Positions 47,519 to 55,081 of a DNA stretch of 64,000 nucleotides are shown piece after piece; the stretch's first letter is position 1, and each line of letters starts with the position of its first letter. The notes below the pieces were generated by a model. It did no database searches. It saw only the letters and a list, made by a program, of their open reading frames with translations, and was not told the origin of the DNA. Source of the DNA: Comamonas fluminis (GTDB lineage: Bacteria > Pseudomonadota > Gammaproteobacteria > Burkholderiales > Burkholderiaceae_C); contig NZ_CP066783.1 of NCBI RefSeq assembly GCF_019186805.1, positions 310,001 through 374,000 on the forward strand. Direction: 5' to 3'. The position numbers were made by a program, and so were the translations under genes.

Positions 47519-48319
47519 ATGCGCCTGCACACATCACCCCTGACCACTGTGGAAACGGCCACATCCCGCCGCTACGGCACGCTGGAACAGCACTTTGCGC
47601 TGTTCGGCGGCATGGCGTTCTTGCTGACGCTGGCGCTGGTGCTGCCCGGCATGGCCCAGCCCGCGCACTATCACGCGTTTGCCGACCAGCGCGGCTGGGG
47701 CGCCTTGCCCCATGCGGCTGATGTGCTGAGCAATCTGGGCTTTGTGATTGCCGGACTTGCCGGTCTGGTGGTGCTGTGGCGTGCAGACCGCTACCGGCTT
47801 TGCGCAACGGCCCGGGCCCTGTGCGCGCTGTTTTTTGCGGGCCTGCTGTGCTCGGGTGCGGGATCGACCTTCTATCACTGGGCGCCGCAGGATGCGGGGC
47901 TGGTCTGGGACAGACTGGGCATGAGCGTGGCGTTTGCCGGTCTGCTGGGGCTGGCGGTGCAAACGCGCATTGACGACATCAGCGCCCGCATTACAACGGC
48001 CGTGGTGCTGCTGGCTGCGCCCATCAGCGTATGGGTGTGGTCGCAGACCAGCAATGTGCTGCCCTGGGTGTTGGTGCAGGCGGGTGGCATGGTCATCATC
48101 CTGTGGCTGTCTTTTGTCGCGCCGCGCCGCCATGCTCTGCCGGTGGAGCTGGGCTGGGTGATTGGCCTGTATGCCGTGGCCAAGCTGCTGGAGATGTCTG
48201 ACAGCGATGTGTTTGAAATCAGCGGCCATGCGATCTCTGGCCACAGCCTCAAGCACTGGGTGGCGGCTGCGGCGGCATTGCCGGTGCTGCGCGCACTGCA
48301 GCAATGGCGCGCAAGGTAA
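47519..48319 (+). CDS. Ceramidase-like (CREST superfamily) integral membrane protein
   Basis: A 266 aa polytopic membrane protein with about seven hydrophobic helices. It resembles alkaline ceramidase and the wider CREST membrane hydrolases. The family's scattered metal and catalytic positions appear as DVLSNLGFVIAGLAG, CSGAGSTFYHWAPQDAGLVWDRLGM (Ser, His and Asp in the first half, split here as SGAGSTFYHW and DRLGM) and, near the end, GHSLKHWVAAAAALPVL with the paired His residues. AAGGAG lies before ATG 47519. Such proteins are expected to hydrolyse an amide or ester bond in a membrane lipid, but no substrate can be named. It is divergent from the XRE regulator. Confidence 0.8.
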   Translation: MRLHTSPLTTVETATSRRYGTLEQHFALFGGMAFLLTLALVLPGMAQPAHYHAFADQRGWGALPHAADVLSNLGFVIAGLAGLVVLWRADRYRLCATARALCALFFAGLLCSGAGSTFYHWAPQDAGLVWDRLGMSVAFAGLLGLAVQTRIDDISARITTAVVLLAAPISVWVWSQTSNVLPWVLVQAGGMVIILWLSFVAPRRHALPVELGWVIGLYAVAKLLEMSDSDVFEISGHAISGHSLKHWVAAAAALPVLRALQQWRAR

Positions 48320-48366
48320 TTTTCATAGCGGCTTACGCAAGAGCAATAAGCGATTGCGGCATAAAA
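48318..48366. repeat. Degenerate copy of the short palindromic repeat
   Basis: TTTTCATAGCGGCTTACGC and GCGATTGCGGCATAAAA are loosely inverted around an 11-base centre. The match to the family is weaker than that of the other copies. Confidence 0.35.
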
Positions 48367-48424
48367 CCTACAAAGAATTCAAAGCAGATAGGCACAATGC
48401 CAGCAGCGCACCAGGGAGAGAACC

Positions 48425-50395
48425 ATGAATTCAAAGCAGGCCGGTGAGGTGGCAGTCACCCAAGACAAGCCCTCACATACAGACTCGCACCCCAACCAGT
48501 TTGCCCTGCTGGGCCAGCGCCGCTTTGCGCCGTTTTTCTGGACGCAGTTTGCCGGGGCGGGCAACGACAACCTGTTCAAGTTTGCCTTCACGGTGATGGT
48601 GACCTACCAGCTCAGCGTCTCGTGGCTGCCGCCTTCGCTGGCCGGGCTGGTGATTGGTGCGCTGTTCACGCTGCCGTATCTGCTGTTTTCGGCCACCTCG
48701 GGTCAGTTGACGGACAAGTGGGACAAGACGCGCATGTTCCGCCTGGTGAAGAACCTGGAGATCGGCATCATGCTGATTGCGGGCTGGGGCTTTGTGCAGT
48801 CCAACGTGCCGGTGCTGCTGTTGTGCGTGTTTTTAATGGGGCTGCATTCCACGCTGTTCGGCCCTGTCAAGTTTGCCTACCTGCCCCAGGTGCTCAATGA
48901 GCGGGAACTGACGGGCGGCAATGGCATGGTGGAAATGGGCACTTTTGTGGCCATTTTGCTGGGGCAGGTGGCGGGTGGTTTGCTGATTGCCATTCCCGAG
49001 GTGGGCCATCTGCAGGTGGCTGTGGCCTGCGTGGGCGTGGCCATCATCGGGCGTATCTGCGCGCAGTTCATTCCCCATGCGCCAGCGACGGACCCGAATC
49101 TGGTCATCAACTGGAACCCCTTCACCGAAACCTGGCGTAACCTGCAACTGGCCCGCCAGCAGCCCGTGGTGTTTCGTTCGCTGCTGGGCATCAGCTGGAT
49201 GTGGTTCTTTGGCGCGGTGTTTCTGAGCCAGTTCCCCAGCTTTGCCAAGGATGTGCTGCACGGCAACGAGCAAGTGGCTTCGCTACTGCTGGTGGTGTTC
49301 TCCATCGGCATTGGCACGGGCTCGCTGCTGTGCGAGATGATGTCGCGCCGTCAGGTGGAAATTGGTCTGGTGCCGCTGGGCGCCATTGGCATGAGCGTGT
49401 TTGCCATTGACCTGTACTTTGCCTCGCGCGGCCTGCCGCCCTCGTCTTCACCGATGAGCGCGGCCGAATTTCTGAACGTCGGTGCGAACTGGCGCGTGCT
49501 GGTGGATTTGCTGCTGCTAAGCCTGTTTGCAGGCCTGTACAGCGTGCCCATGTATGCGCTGATTCAGATGCGCAGCCAGCCCACGCACCGTGCGCGGGTG
49601 ATTGCGGCCAACAATATTCTGAATGCGCTGTTCATGATTGTCTCGGCCGTGCTGGCCGGTGGTTTGCTGGCGGCGGGCTGCACTATTCCGCAGGTGTTTC
49701 TCATCACCGGCATTGCCAATGCCATCGTGGCGCTGTACGTGTTCCTGCTGGTTCCCGAATATCTGCTGCGCTTTGTGGCCTGGGTCATCACACACTTTGT
49801 CTATCGCTTCAAGGTGCGCGGCTACGAGAACATTCCCAGCCAGGGCGCGGCCGTGCTGGTCTGTAACCATGTGAGCTTTGTCGACGCCATCTTGCTGATG
49901 GCCGCCAGCCCGCGTCCCATTCACTTTGTGATGGACCACCGCATCTTCCAGACGCCGGTGCTGGGCTGGATGTTCAAGCTGGCCAAGGCCATCCCCATTG
50001 CTCCGCACAAGGAAGATCCGGCCACCTATGAAGCGGCCTTTGCCCGCGCTGGCGAGGTGCTGCGCGAGGGCGATCTGCTGGCCATCTTCCCTGAAGGCGG
50101 CATCACCTTCGACGGGCAATTGCAGCCCTTCAAGGGCGGCATCATGAAGATTCTGGAGCGCGCCAAGGCCGACGGTCTGGACGTGCCCATCATCCCCATG
50201 GCGCTGACCAATCTCTGGGGCTCGTACTTCAGCCGTGTCGAGGTGCGCGGCGGCAAAAACGTCGCCATGGTCAAGCCGCTGCGCCGTGGCTTGTTCAACC
50301 GCGTGGGGCTGGAAGTGGGTGAGCCAGTGCCTGCAGCAGAGGCCACCCCCGGCCTGCTGCAGCAGCGCGTGGCAGATTTGCTGCAGCGCGGCTGA
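48425..50395 (+). CDS. MFS transporter fused to 1-acylglycerol-3-phosphate acyltransferase (LplT-PlsC-like)
   Basis: A 656 aa two-domain membrane protein. Residues about 20-430 are an MFS domain with twelve helices (GAGNDNLFKFAFTVMVTYQL, GLHSTLFGPVKFAYLPQVL), close to the lysophospholipid transporter LplT. Residues about 445-640 are a PlsC acyltransferase domain with the HX4D motif in NHVSFVDA (about 481-488) and the glycerol-phosphate-binding FPEGGITFDG (about 555-564). This matches the LplT/Aas arrangement, which flips and re-acylates lysophospholipids, but the AMP-binding acyl-ACP synthetase part of Aas is missing. AGGGAGAG is upstream of ATG 48425. It probably imports and re-acylates lysolipids in the inner membrane. 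Confidence 0.92.
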   Translation: MNSKQAGEVAVTQDKPSHTDSHPNQFALLGQRRFAPFFWTQFAGAGNDNLFKFAFTVMVTYQLSVSWLPPSLAGLVIGALFTLPYLLFSATSGQLTDKWDKTRMFRLVKNLEIGIMLIAGWGFVQSNVPVLLLCVFLMGLHSTLFGPVKFAYLPQVLNERELTGGNGMVEMGTFVAILLGQVAGGLLIAIPEVGHLQVAVACVGVAIIGRICAQFIPHAPATDPNLVINWNPFTETWRNLQLARQQPVVFRSLLGISWMWFFGAVFLSQFPSFAKDVLHGNEQVASLLLVVFSIGIGTGSLLCEMMSRRQVEIGLVPLGAIGMSVFAIDLYFASRGLPPSSSPMSAAEFLNVGANWRVLVDLLLLSLFAGLYSVPMYALIQMRSQPTHRARVIAANNILNALFMIVSAVLAGGLLAAGCTIPQVFLITGIANAIVALYVFLLVPEYLLRFVAWVITHFVYRFKVRGYENIPSQGAAVLVCNHVSFVDAILLMAASPRPIHFVMDHRIFQTPVLGWMFKLAKAIPIAPHKEDPATYEAAFARAGEVLREGDLLAIFPEGGITFDGQLQPFKGGIMKILERAKADGLDVPIIPMALTNLWGSYFSRVEVRGGKNVAMVKPLRRGLFNRVGLEVGEPVPAAEATPGLLQQRVADLLQRG

Positions 50396-50404
50396 TTGCC
50401 GCTA

Positions 50405-51154
50405 TCAGGGCTGCAGGCGGATATCGCCCATATAGGCCAGGCCGCTGCCGTGGGTGTTGTCTGAATCGGCGGAGATGGTGATGCCAATCAGCATGGGCAT
50501 GGCGCTGGATTCATCGCCAAAAGCCTGCGCATAGTCGGCGGCCAGATTGCGCTGCTCCGTCATCCACTGGCCCAGGTGCTGGCTGCCACTTTGCAGCACG
50601 ATGTAGCGCATGCGGTGGGTGAAGGCGTTGTGCTGCGCGCTGCCCACGGGCTGCTTGTTGTCCCAGACGTAGCACAGCGTTTCGGCCGGAATGTCTTCGC
50701 CCGTGCTGATCTTGCCCAGACGCAGCTTGGTGCGCTCCCCCAGACTGAGCTGCGACTTGTCGTAGTCAAACGATACGCAGAGCTTGAGCGCCGCGTCATC
50801 GCCCGCCTTGCGGGTGATATCGGCTTTTTCCACCAGATGGTCCACACGCCAGCGCCACTGCAGCTGCGGGCTGGCCGATGGGCTCTGGTGCAGCGTGTGC
50901 ACCATATTGCCGTAAGCGTCCTGTGTGGCTATACGCAGCGCATGCTGGCCATCGACTTCGGCAATCGCAAACTCGGTGGCGTTCTTGTTGGGCAGGGTAG
51001 CAAAGTGCCAGGGCGCAGGCAGCGGGCCGGTGGCCATTTTGGAGAAGGAAAACTGGATATCTCCCTGTGCCCAGCTGCTGGCGGCCATAGCCAGCGTGGC
51101 GATGACCGCTGCTGCGCCAATGCGCCGCGCCCGGTGTTGTGGATTGCTCCGCAT
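50405..51154 (-). CDS. DUF3047 family exported protein
   Basis: A 249 aa exported protein of the DUF3047 family, function unknown. The start at 51154 (MRSNPQHRARRIGAAAVIAT) is preferred because GAGG lies six bases upstream; an in-frame ATG at 51166 lacks such a site. The signal peptide ends near SWAQG. Family segments are PAPWHFATLPNKNATEFAI, LQWRWRVDHLVEKADITRK, ETLCYVWDNKQPVGS and MPMLIGITISADSDNTHGSG at the end. It looks like a secreted beta-rich protein. It converges on the MFS-acyltransferase gene and is divergent from the next group. The 51155-51371 gap shows nothing definite. Confidence 0.85.
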   Translation of the reverse strand: MRSNPQHRARRIGAAAVIATLAMAASSWAQGDIQFSFSKMATGPLPAPWHFATLPNKNATEFAIAEVDGQHALRIATQDAYGNMVHTLHQSPSASPQLQWRWRVDHLVEKADITRKAGDDAALKLCVSFDYDKSQLSLGERTKLRLGKISTGEDIPAETLCYVWDNKQPVGSAQHNAFTHRMRYIVLQSGSQHLGQWMTEQRNLAADYAQAFGDESSAMPMLIGITISADSDNTHGSGLAYMGDIRLQP

Positions 51155-51371
51155 GATGTGCCTCATGATTGTTGATAGTTGTGGGCAATGGAAACGTGCA
51201 AGATGTTGCTGGGGTCTAAGCCCTGCGAAGAAGTATCAATTCAAGATACTGCAGGCGCTGCAACACGCTGATTCTGACAAAACAAAGGGCCAGCGGGTGT
51301 GGGCGCACCGATGATTCATCTGTCGCCGCAACCAACGCGGGACAGATTTCAACAACAAGCGGGAGCTTTCA

Positions 51372-51839
51372 ATGATTACCACCTCGACTTTGATTCGTCC
51401 TCTGCGCAACAGCCTGTGTGCACTGGGCATGGCCTGCGCCTTGCTGGGCGGCACCAGCGCTTATGCGCAAAGCGAAACTTCGCTGGTGCTGTCGGCTTTG
51501 CCTGTGGCCTCGGTGGTTGCAGGAGTGGCTTCTGGTGGTCAATCGGAGAACATTGTGGCGGTTCCTGTATTTCTTTCTCTGGCTGGCGCTTTCGCAGTGG
51601 TCGAGGCCGTGGAGTCTTCCGCAGACGGCGTAAGTTATGTGCTGAAAAGCATGGCCGATGGCGCCTCTGCCGTGGTCAAAGTCTCTGGCCAGGCCGCAGG
51701 TGCGCTGTCGGTGGGCGTGGGCACGGTGGTGGAAACCAGCGTGAACGGCGCGGGCGTGATTCTGTCTGCCGCAGGCAAGGTGCTGGCCTTTATCCCCAAT
51801 GAAATTGGCAAGACGCTGATGCACAACGAACGCCTGTGA
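51372..51839 (+). CDS. Small exported protein of unknown function
   Basis: A 155 aa exported protein. The signal peptide (SLCALGMACALLGGTSAYA, cleavage before QSETS, about residue 33) is clear. The mature part is rich in Ala, Val, Gly and Ser, with a repeated feel (LPVASVVAGVASGG, ASAVVKVSGQAAGALSVGVG, ETSVNGAGVILSAAGKVL) and no Cys. I do not recognise a characterised family. AGCGGGAG lies before ATG 51372. The next gene (DUF2145) starts within 15 bases, so they form an operon, and I believe the pair is found together in other proteobacteria. Confidence 0.8.
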   Translation: MITTSTLIRPLRNSLCALGMACALLGGTSAYAQSETSLVLSALPVASVVAGVASGGQSENIVAVPVFLSLAGAFAVVEAVESSADGVSYVLKSMADGASAVVKVSGQAAGALSVGVGTVVETSVNGAGVILSAAGKVLAFIPNEIGKTLMHNERL

Positions 51840-51853
51840 GCACGGAGATGACC

Positions 51854-52705
51854 ATGGAGCAAATTCCCGTTGTGCATGCTGTATTGCCGGTGCCTAGCTC
51901 TAGCCGTCGCCTGCCCAGTACCGCTGTGCTGGTGCTGGGGGCAGCCTTCATTGCGTGGGCGGGCTCAGCCCACGCCGGTCGCAGCTGTGAGAACAAGCCG
52001 CTGACAGCCGAGACCATGAGCAAGGGCCTGAACCTGGCCGTGAAAGCCGCCAAGGCGCTGGATGCCGAATACAAAAAGAATGGCACCCAGGTCGTGCTGC
52101 TGGCGCGGGAAGGGCAGGACTTGAGCAAGTACGAGCTCAAGTACTCGCACTACGGCTGGGCCTATCGCACGCCCGAAGGTGTCTGGCGCGTGGCGCACAA
52201 GCTCAACGAATGCGGCACGGCCGGTGGCCATGTCTATCGCCAGGGGCTGGGTGAGTTTTTCCTGGACGATATGTGGAGCTATACGGCAGGCGTGCAGGTG
52301 CCAACCCCTGCGGTGCAGAAGGCGCTGTGGAGTTTTCTGACCCAGCCCTCGGTGCTGCGTCTGCAAAACGAGCCCTACAGCATGGTCAGCTATGCATGGG
52401 GGCAGAAATATCAGCAGTCCAACCAGTGGGCCACAGAGACGCTGGCTGCTGCCATGAACCCGGCCGGCATTCAGAACCGTGCGCAGGCCCAGAGCTGGCT
52501 GCAGGCCCAGGGGTATGAGCCCAGCTCGCTCATCATTCGTGCGTTTTCCCGGCTGGGTGGCCGCATGACGGCGGCCAATATCGCCTTTGATGACCACCCC
52601 AATGACAAGCGCTATGCCAGCCGTATCGAGACGGTGACGGTCGATTCCGTCACCCGCTGGCTGCAGCGCACGCAAATGGCGGCAGCCGTGCAGGAAATTC
52701 GTTGA
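51854..52705 (+). CDS. DUF2145 family exported protein
   Basis: A 283 aa exported protein of the DUF2145 family. Start codon ATG 51854 has GGAG six bases upstream; a GTG at 51836 overlapping the previous stop is the alternative. The N-terminal hydrophobic segment (AVLVLGAAFIAWAGSAHAG) is a signal peptide. Family segments are LLAREGQDLSKYELKYSHYG, HKLNECGTAGGHVYRQGL, FFLDDMWSY, YSMVSYAWGQKYQQSNQW and GYEPSSLIIRAFSRLGG. The arrangement of an early His (YSHYG) and a later polar motif recalls permuted papain-like folds, but a clear catalytic Cys is not seen. Function unknown. Operon with its neighbours. Confidence 0.85.
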   Translation: MEQIPVVHAVLPVPSSSRRLPSTAVLVLGAAFIAWAGSAHAGRSCENKPLTAETMSKGLNLAVKAAKALDAEYKKNGTQVVLLAREGQDLSKYELKYSHYGWAYRTPEGVWRVAHKLNECGTAGGHVYRQGLGEFFLDDMWSYTAGVQVPTPAVQKALWSFLTQPSVLRLQNEPYSMVSYAWGQKYQQSNQWATETLAAAMNPAGIQNRAQAQSWLQAQGYEPSSLIIRAFSRLGGRMTAANIAFDDHPNDKRYASRIETVTVDSVTRWLQRTQMAAAVQEIR

Positions 52706-52713
52706 GTTTGCAA

Positions 52714-52761
52714 GAAATGTGGCTCTGGCGCTTTTAAGTATTGCGCTTTCAGCTATGAATT
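52714..52761. repeat. Short palindromic repeat copy
   Basis: The right arm GCGCTTTCAGCTATGAATT (52743-52761) fits the family; the left arm (GGCTCTGGCGC) is degenerate. It sits between the DUF2145 and zinc-ribbon genes, and the ribosome site of the latter follows right after it. Confidence 0.45.
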
Positions 52762-52776
52762 CAGGAGTAATTGGCT

Positions 52777-53883
52777 ATGAGTAAATCCTTGCGGCTGCCC
52801 GAAAGATGGTTTCGCCGTGGCCTGTGGCTGGTGGCCGCAGCCTTTGCGTTCTTCCTGATCGGGCTGGGCAGCCTGGTGGTGGGCAACCTGCCCCAGCCCA
52901 ATACCGCGCTGGAAGTGGAGCAGTTCATTCCCGAAGCCGACGCACAGCGCGTGCAGGCGCAGATTGACAAGGCGCAGGCCCTGGCCAGCCAGACGGGGCG
53001 AGCACACGACAAGGCGCAGCTCAAATACGACGCCGAGCGGGCGCGTTACCAGTCTGCACGAGACACCTTCCAGAACTGGGTTTCCACCCGCCGCGTGACC
53101 GAGCGGCCCGAGCAGGATTCCGAACTGCTGGCCCGCACCAAGGCGCTGGACGATATCAAGCAGGCCGAGAACAAGGCCCGTGAAGAACTGGAAAAGCAGG
53201 CGCAGACGAATCTGGAAGCCTCGCAAGCTGTCTCTAATGCTGAGCAGGAAATGAGCCAGCTGCGCGATGCGGCCTACCCCGAATATCAATCCGCCGCCCG
53301 CGCCAGCGAGCTCAAGGTTTTCCTCTACCGCCTGGCCATTACCTTGCCATTGCTGGTGGTGGCAGGCTGGCTGTTTGCCAAGCAGCGCAAGAGCACCTGG
53401 TGGCCGTTTGTCTGGGGCTTTATCTTCTTTGCGCTGTTCGCCTTCTTTGTCGAGCTGGTGCCCTATCTGCCCGATTACGGCGGCTATGTGCGCTACATCG
53501 TGGGCATTGTGGTCACGGTGCTGCTGGGGCGCTACGCCATCATTGCGCTCAACCGCTATCTGGAAAAACAAAAGCTGCGCGAGGCCATGCCCGAGGTGCA
53601 GCGCCGTGAGGAGCTGAGCTACGACGTTGCGCTGGAGCGGCTGTCCAAAAGCGTCTGCCCCGGCTGCGAGCGCCCGGTGGACCTGAAGAACACCGAGATC
53701 GACTTCTGCCCCCATTGCGGGATTGGCCTGTTCGATCATTGCGGCCATTGCCATACCCGCAAGAGTGCTTTCTCCCGCTTCTGCCATGCCTGCGGTACGC
53801 CTGCTGGAAAGCTGTTGCCCGCACTTGATGGCGCGCCTGCAACACGCGATGGCGCCGCAGCAGGGACAATAGCCAGCGATTGA
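52777..53883 (+). CDS. Membrane protein with periplasmic coiled coil and C-terminal zinc ribbons
   Basis: A 368 aa membrane protein of unknown function. AGGAG lies nine bases before ATG 52777. The first helix (GLWLVAAAFAFFLIGLGSLV) is at about residues 14-33. Then a long charged coiled coil (about 45-180, many Ala, Gln, Glu and Lys) follows, with three more helices (about 186-204, 211-230 and 238-258). The cytoplasmic C-terminus holds two zinc-binding clusters: VCPGCERPVD paired with DFCPHCGIGLFDHCGHC, and RFCHACGTPAG. This layout resembles zinc-ribbon membrane proteins in bacteria but no role is established. It overlaps the possible TTG start of the next gene. Confidence 0.8.
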   Translation: MSKSLRLPERWFRRGLWLVAAAFAFFLIGLGSLVVGNLPQPNTALEVEQFIPEADAQRVQAQIDKAQALASQTGRAHDKAQLKYDAERARYQSARDTFQNWVSTRRVTERPEQDSELLARTKALDDIKQAENKAREELEKQAQTNLEASQAVSNAEQEMSQLRDAAYPEYQSAARASELKVFLYRLAITLPLLVVAGWLFAKQRKSTWWPFVWGFIFFALFAFFVELVPYLPDYGGYVRYIVGIVVTVLLGRYAIIALNRYLEKQKLREAMPEVQRREELSYDVALERLSKSVCPGCERPVDLKNTEIDFCPHCGIGLFDHCGHCHTRKSAFSRFCHACGTPAGKLLPALDGAPATRDGAAAGTIASD

Positions 53884-53903
53884 ACAGTTTCAGTGAGTTG
53901 ACC

Positions 53904-55055
53904 ATGGGCCAGGCAACAAATAAGGAAAACGCAGAAAACCAGGCATGCTCTGCATGGGGCCGGGGCTGGGCCCATTTCGTCCCCTGGCTGCTGCAGGTGG
54001 CATTTGTGCTGCTGCTGACGGCGGTCAGCATCAGCGCTCTGCAGTGGAGTCTTTCCGGGCTTCTCAGCTGGTCGCTGGGCTGGGCGGTGGCCTCTGCTGT
54101 GTGGTGGGGGCTGTGCCGCAGCCAACAGTCCAGCTGGCCGCTGGTGGGCTACGGTGTCTTGAGCAGTCTGGCCGCTGGCGCCCTGTGGTGGGCACAGCCC
54201 GCATTCTTTTCGCTGGCCTTGCCGCTGTGGTTCTCTGGCTCGGTCATGCTGCTGTGGGGCTGCAACCCCTTTCCCCGGCTGCGCCAGTCAGGCCTGATCT
54301 TGGCGGCGGCGCATGTGCTGGTGGCTTTGCTGGCGGTTGTGCTGACAAGCCCCCAGACTGAACGATTTTTGCAGCCCTATCAGGTGATCGCCTGGGTTCT
54401 GGTTCTGATGGCCCATGCAGGCCTGGCAGCTGTCGCGCTTCATTGCCAGACTTTGCGCGCCAGGCAGGAGATTGCGCAGCTGGAGCTGCAATGCATCGCG
54501 CTGCAGCAGAAGTCTGAGGAAAAAGCTTCTCCCACAGATCCACTGACCGGCGCCGACAGCCTGCCCCGCATTACAGAATTCATCAACCAGCTGCGCGAAC
54601 GTCATGCGCGCAAGACGGAAACCTTCTGTGTGGCACTGGTTGAAATGGACCCCTGGGTACCGCGTGCGCAGCAGCTTTCCAGTGCCAGAAGCACGCCGCT
54701 GGAGCAGCAGGTGCAGATGATGCTGGGAGGCTTGCTCAGCGCCCAGATTCGCTCTGTGGACAGACTGGGGCGCCACCGGGCAGCCGCTTTCTGTCTGGTG
54801 CTGCCGGATACCAACTCCATGCAGGCTATCTGGGTGCTGCACCGTATTCGCGCCAGCATGCGCTATGGGGAATGGAAAGACATCGAGACTCTGGGCCAGA
54901 GCAGTCATCACCACCCCACACTGACCATTTCTGTGGCCGAGTACCTGAAGGGCGAGACGGCAGAGCAACTGCTGAACCGTGCAGACATGGCACTGCAGCA
55001 TGGCCGCTCTCTGGGCCTGGATCAGATCGTGATTGCCGAAGACCTGAACTTTTAA
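53904..55055 (+). CDS. Degenerate GGDEF domain membrane protein
   Basis: A 383 aa protein from ATG 53904 with five to six N-terminal helices (about residues 25-175), a short coiled coil, and a GGDEF-type domain (about 215-380). The domain opens with TDPLTGADSLPRITEF and ends LNRADMALQHGRSLGLDQIV, both typical. The signature GG(D/E)EF is replaced by GRHRAA in DRLGRHRAAAFCLVL, so the cyclase should be inactive. No I-site (RxxD) is kept. It may bind c-di-GMP poorly or act by protein contact. It closes the four-gene run and converges on an active-looking MASE1-GGDEF gene 26 bases away. A TTG start at 53880 is possible. Confidence 0.85.
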   Translation: MGQATNKENAENQACSAWGRGWAHFVPWLLQVAFVLLLTAVSISALQWSLSGLLSWSLGWAVASAVWWGLCRSQQSSWPLVGYGVLSSLAAGALWWAQPAFFSLALPLWFSGSVMLLWGCNPFPRLRQSGLILAAAHVLVALLAVVLTSPQTERFLQPYQVIAWVLVLMAHAGLAAVALHCQTLRARQEIAQLELQCIALQQKSEEKASPTDPLTGADSLPRITEFINQLRERHARKTETFCVALVEMDPWVPRAQQLSSARSTPLEQQVQMMLGGLLSAQIRSVDRLGRHRAAAFCLVLPDTNSMQAIWVLHRIRASMRYGEWKDIETLGQSSHHHPTLTISVAEYLKGETAEQLLNRADMALQHGRSLGLDQIVIAEDLNF

Positions 55056-55081
55056 ACGCGAGTTCAGCGCATGTTTGAAGG

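Noticed and set aside
47407-47562. Upstream extension of the XRE regulator
   Set aside because: It overlaps the divergent promoter region and the start of the ceramidase-like gene; the helix-turn-helix begins after ATG 47406.
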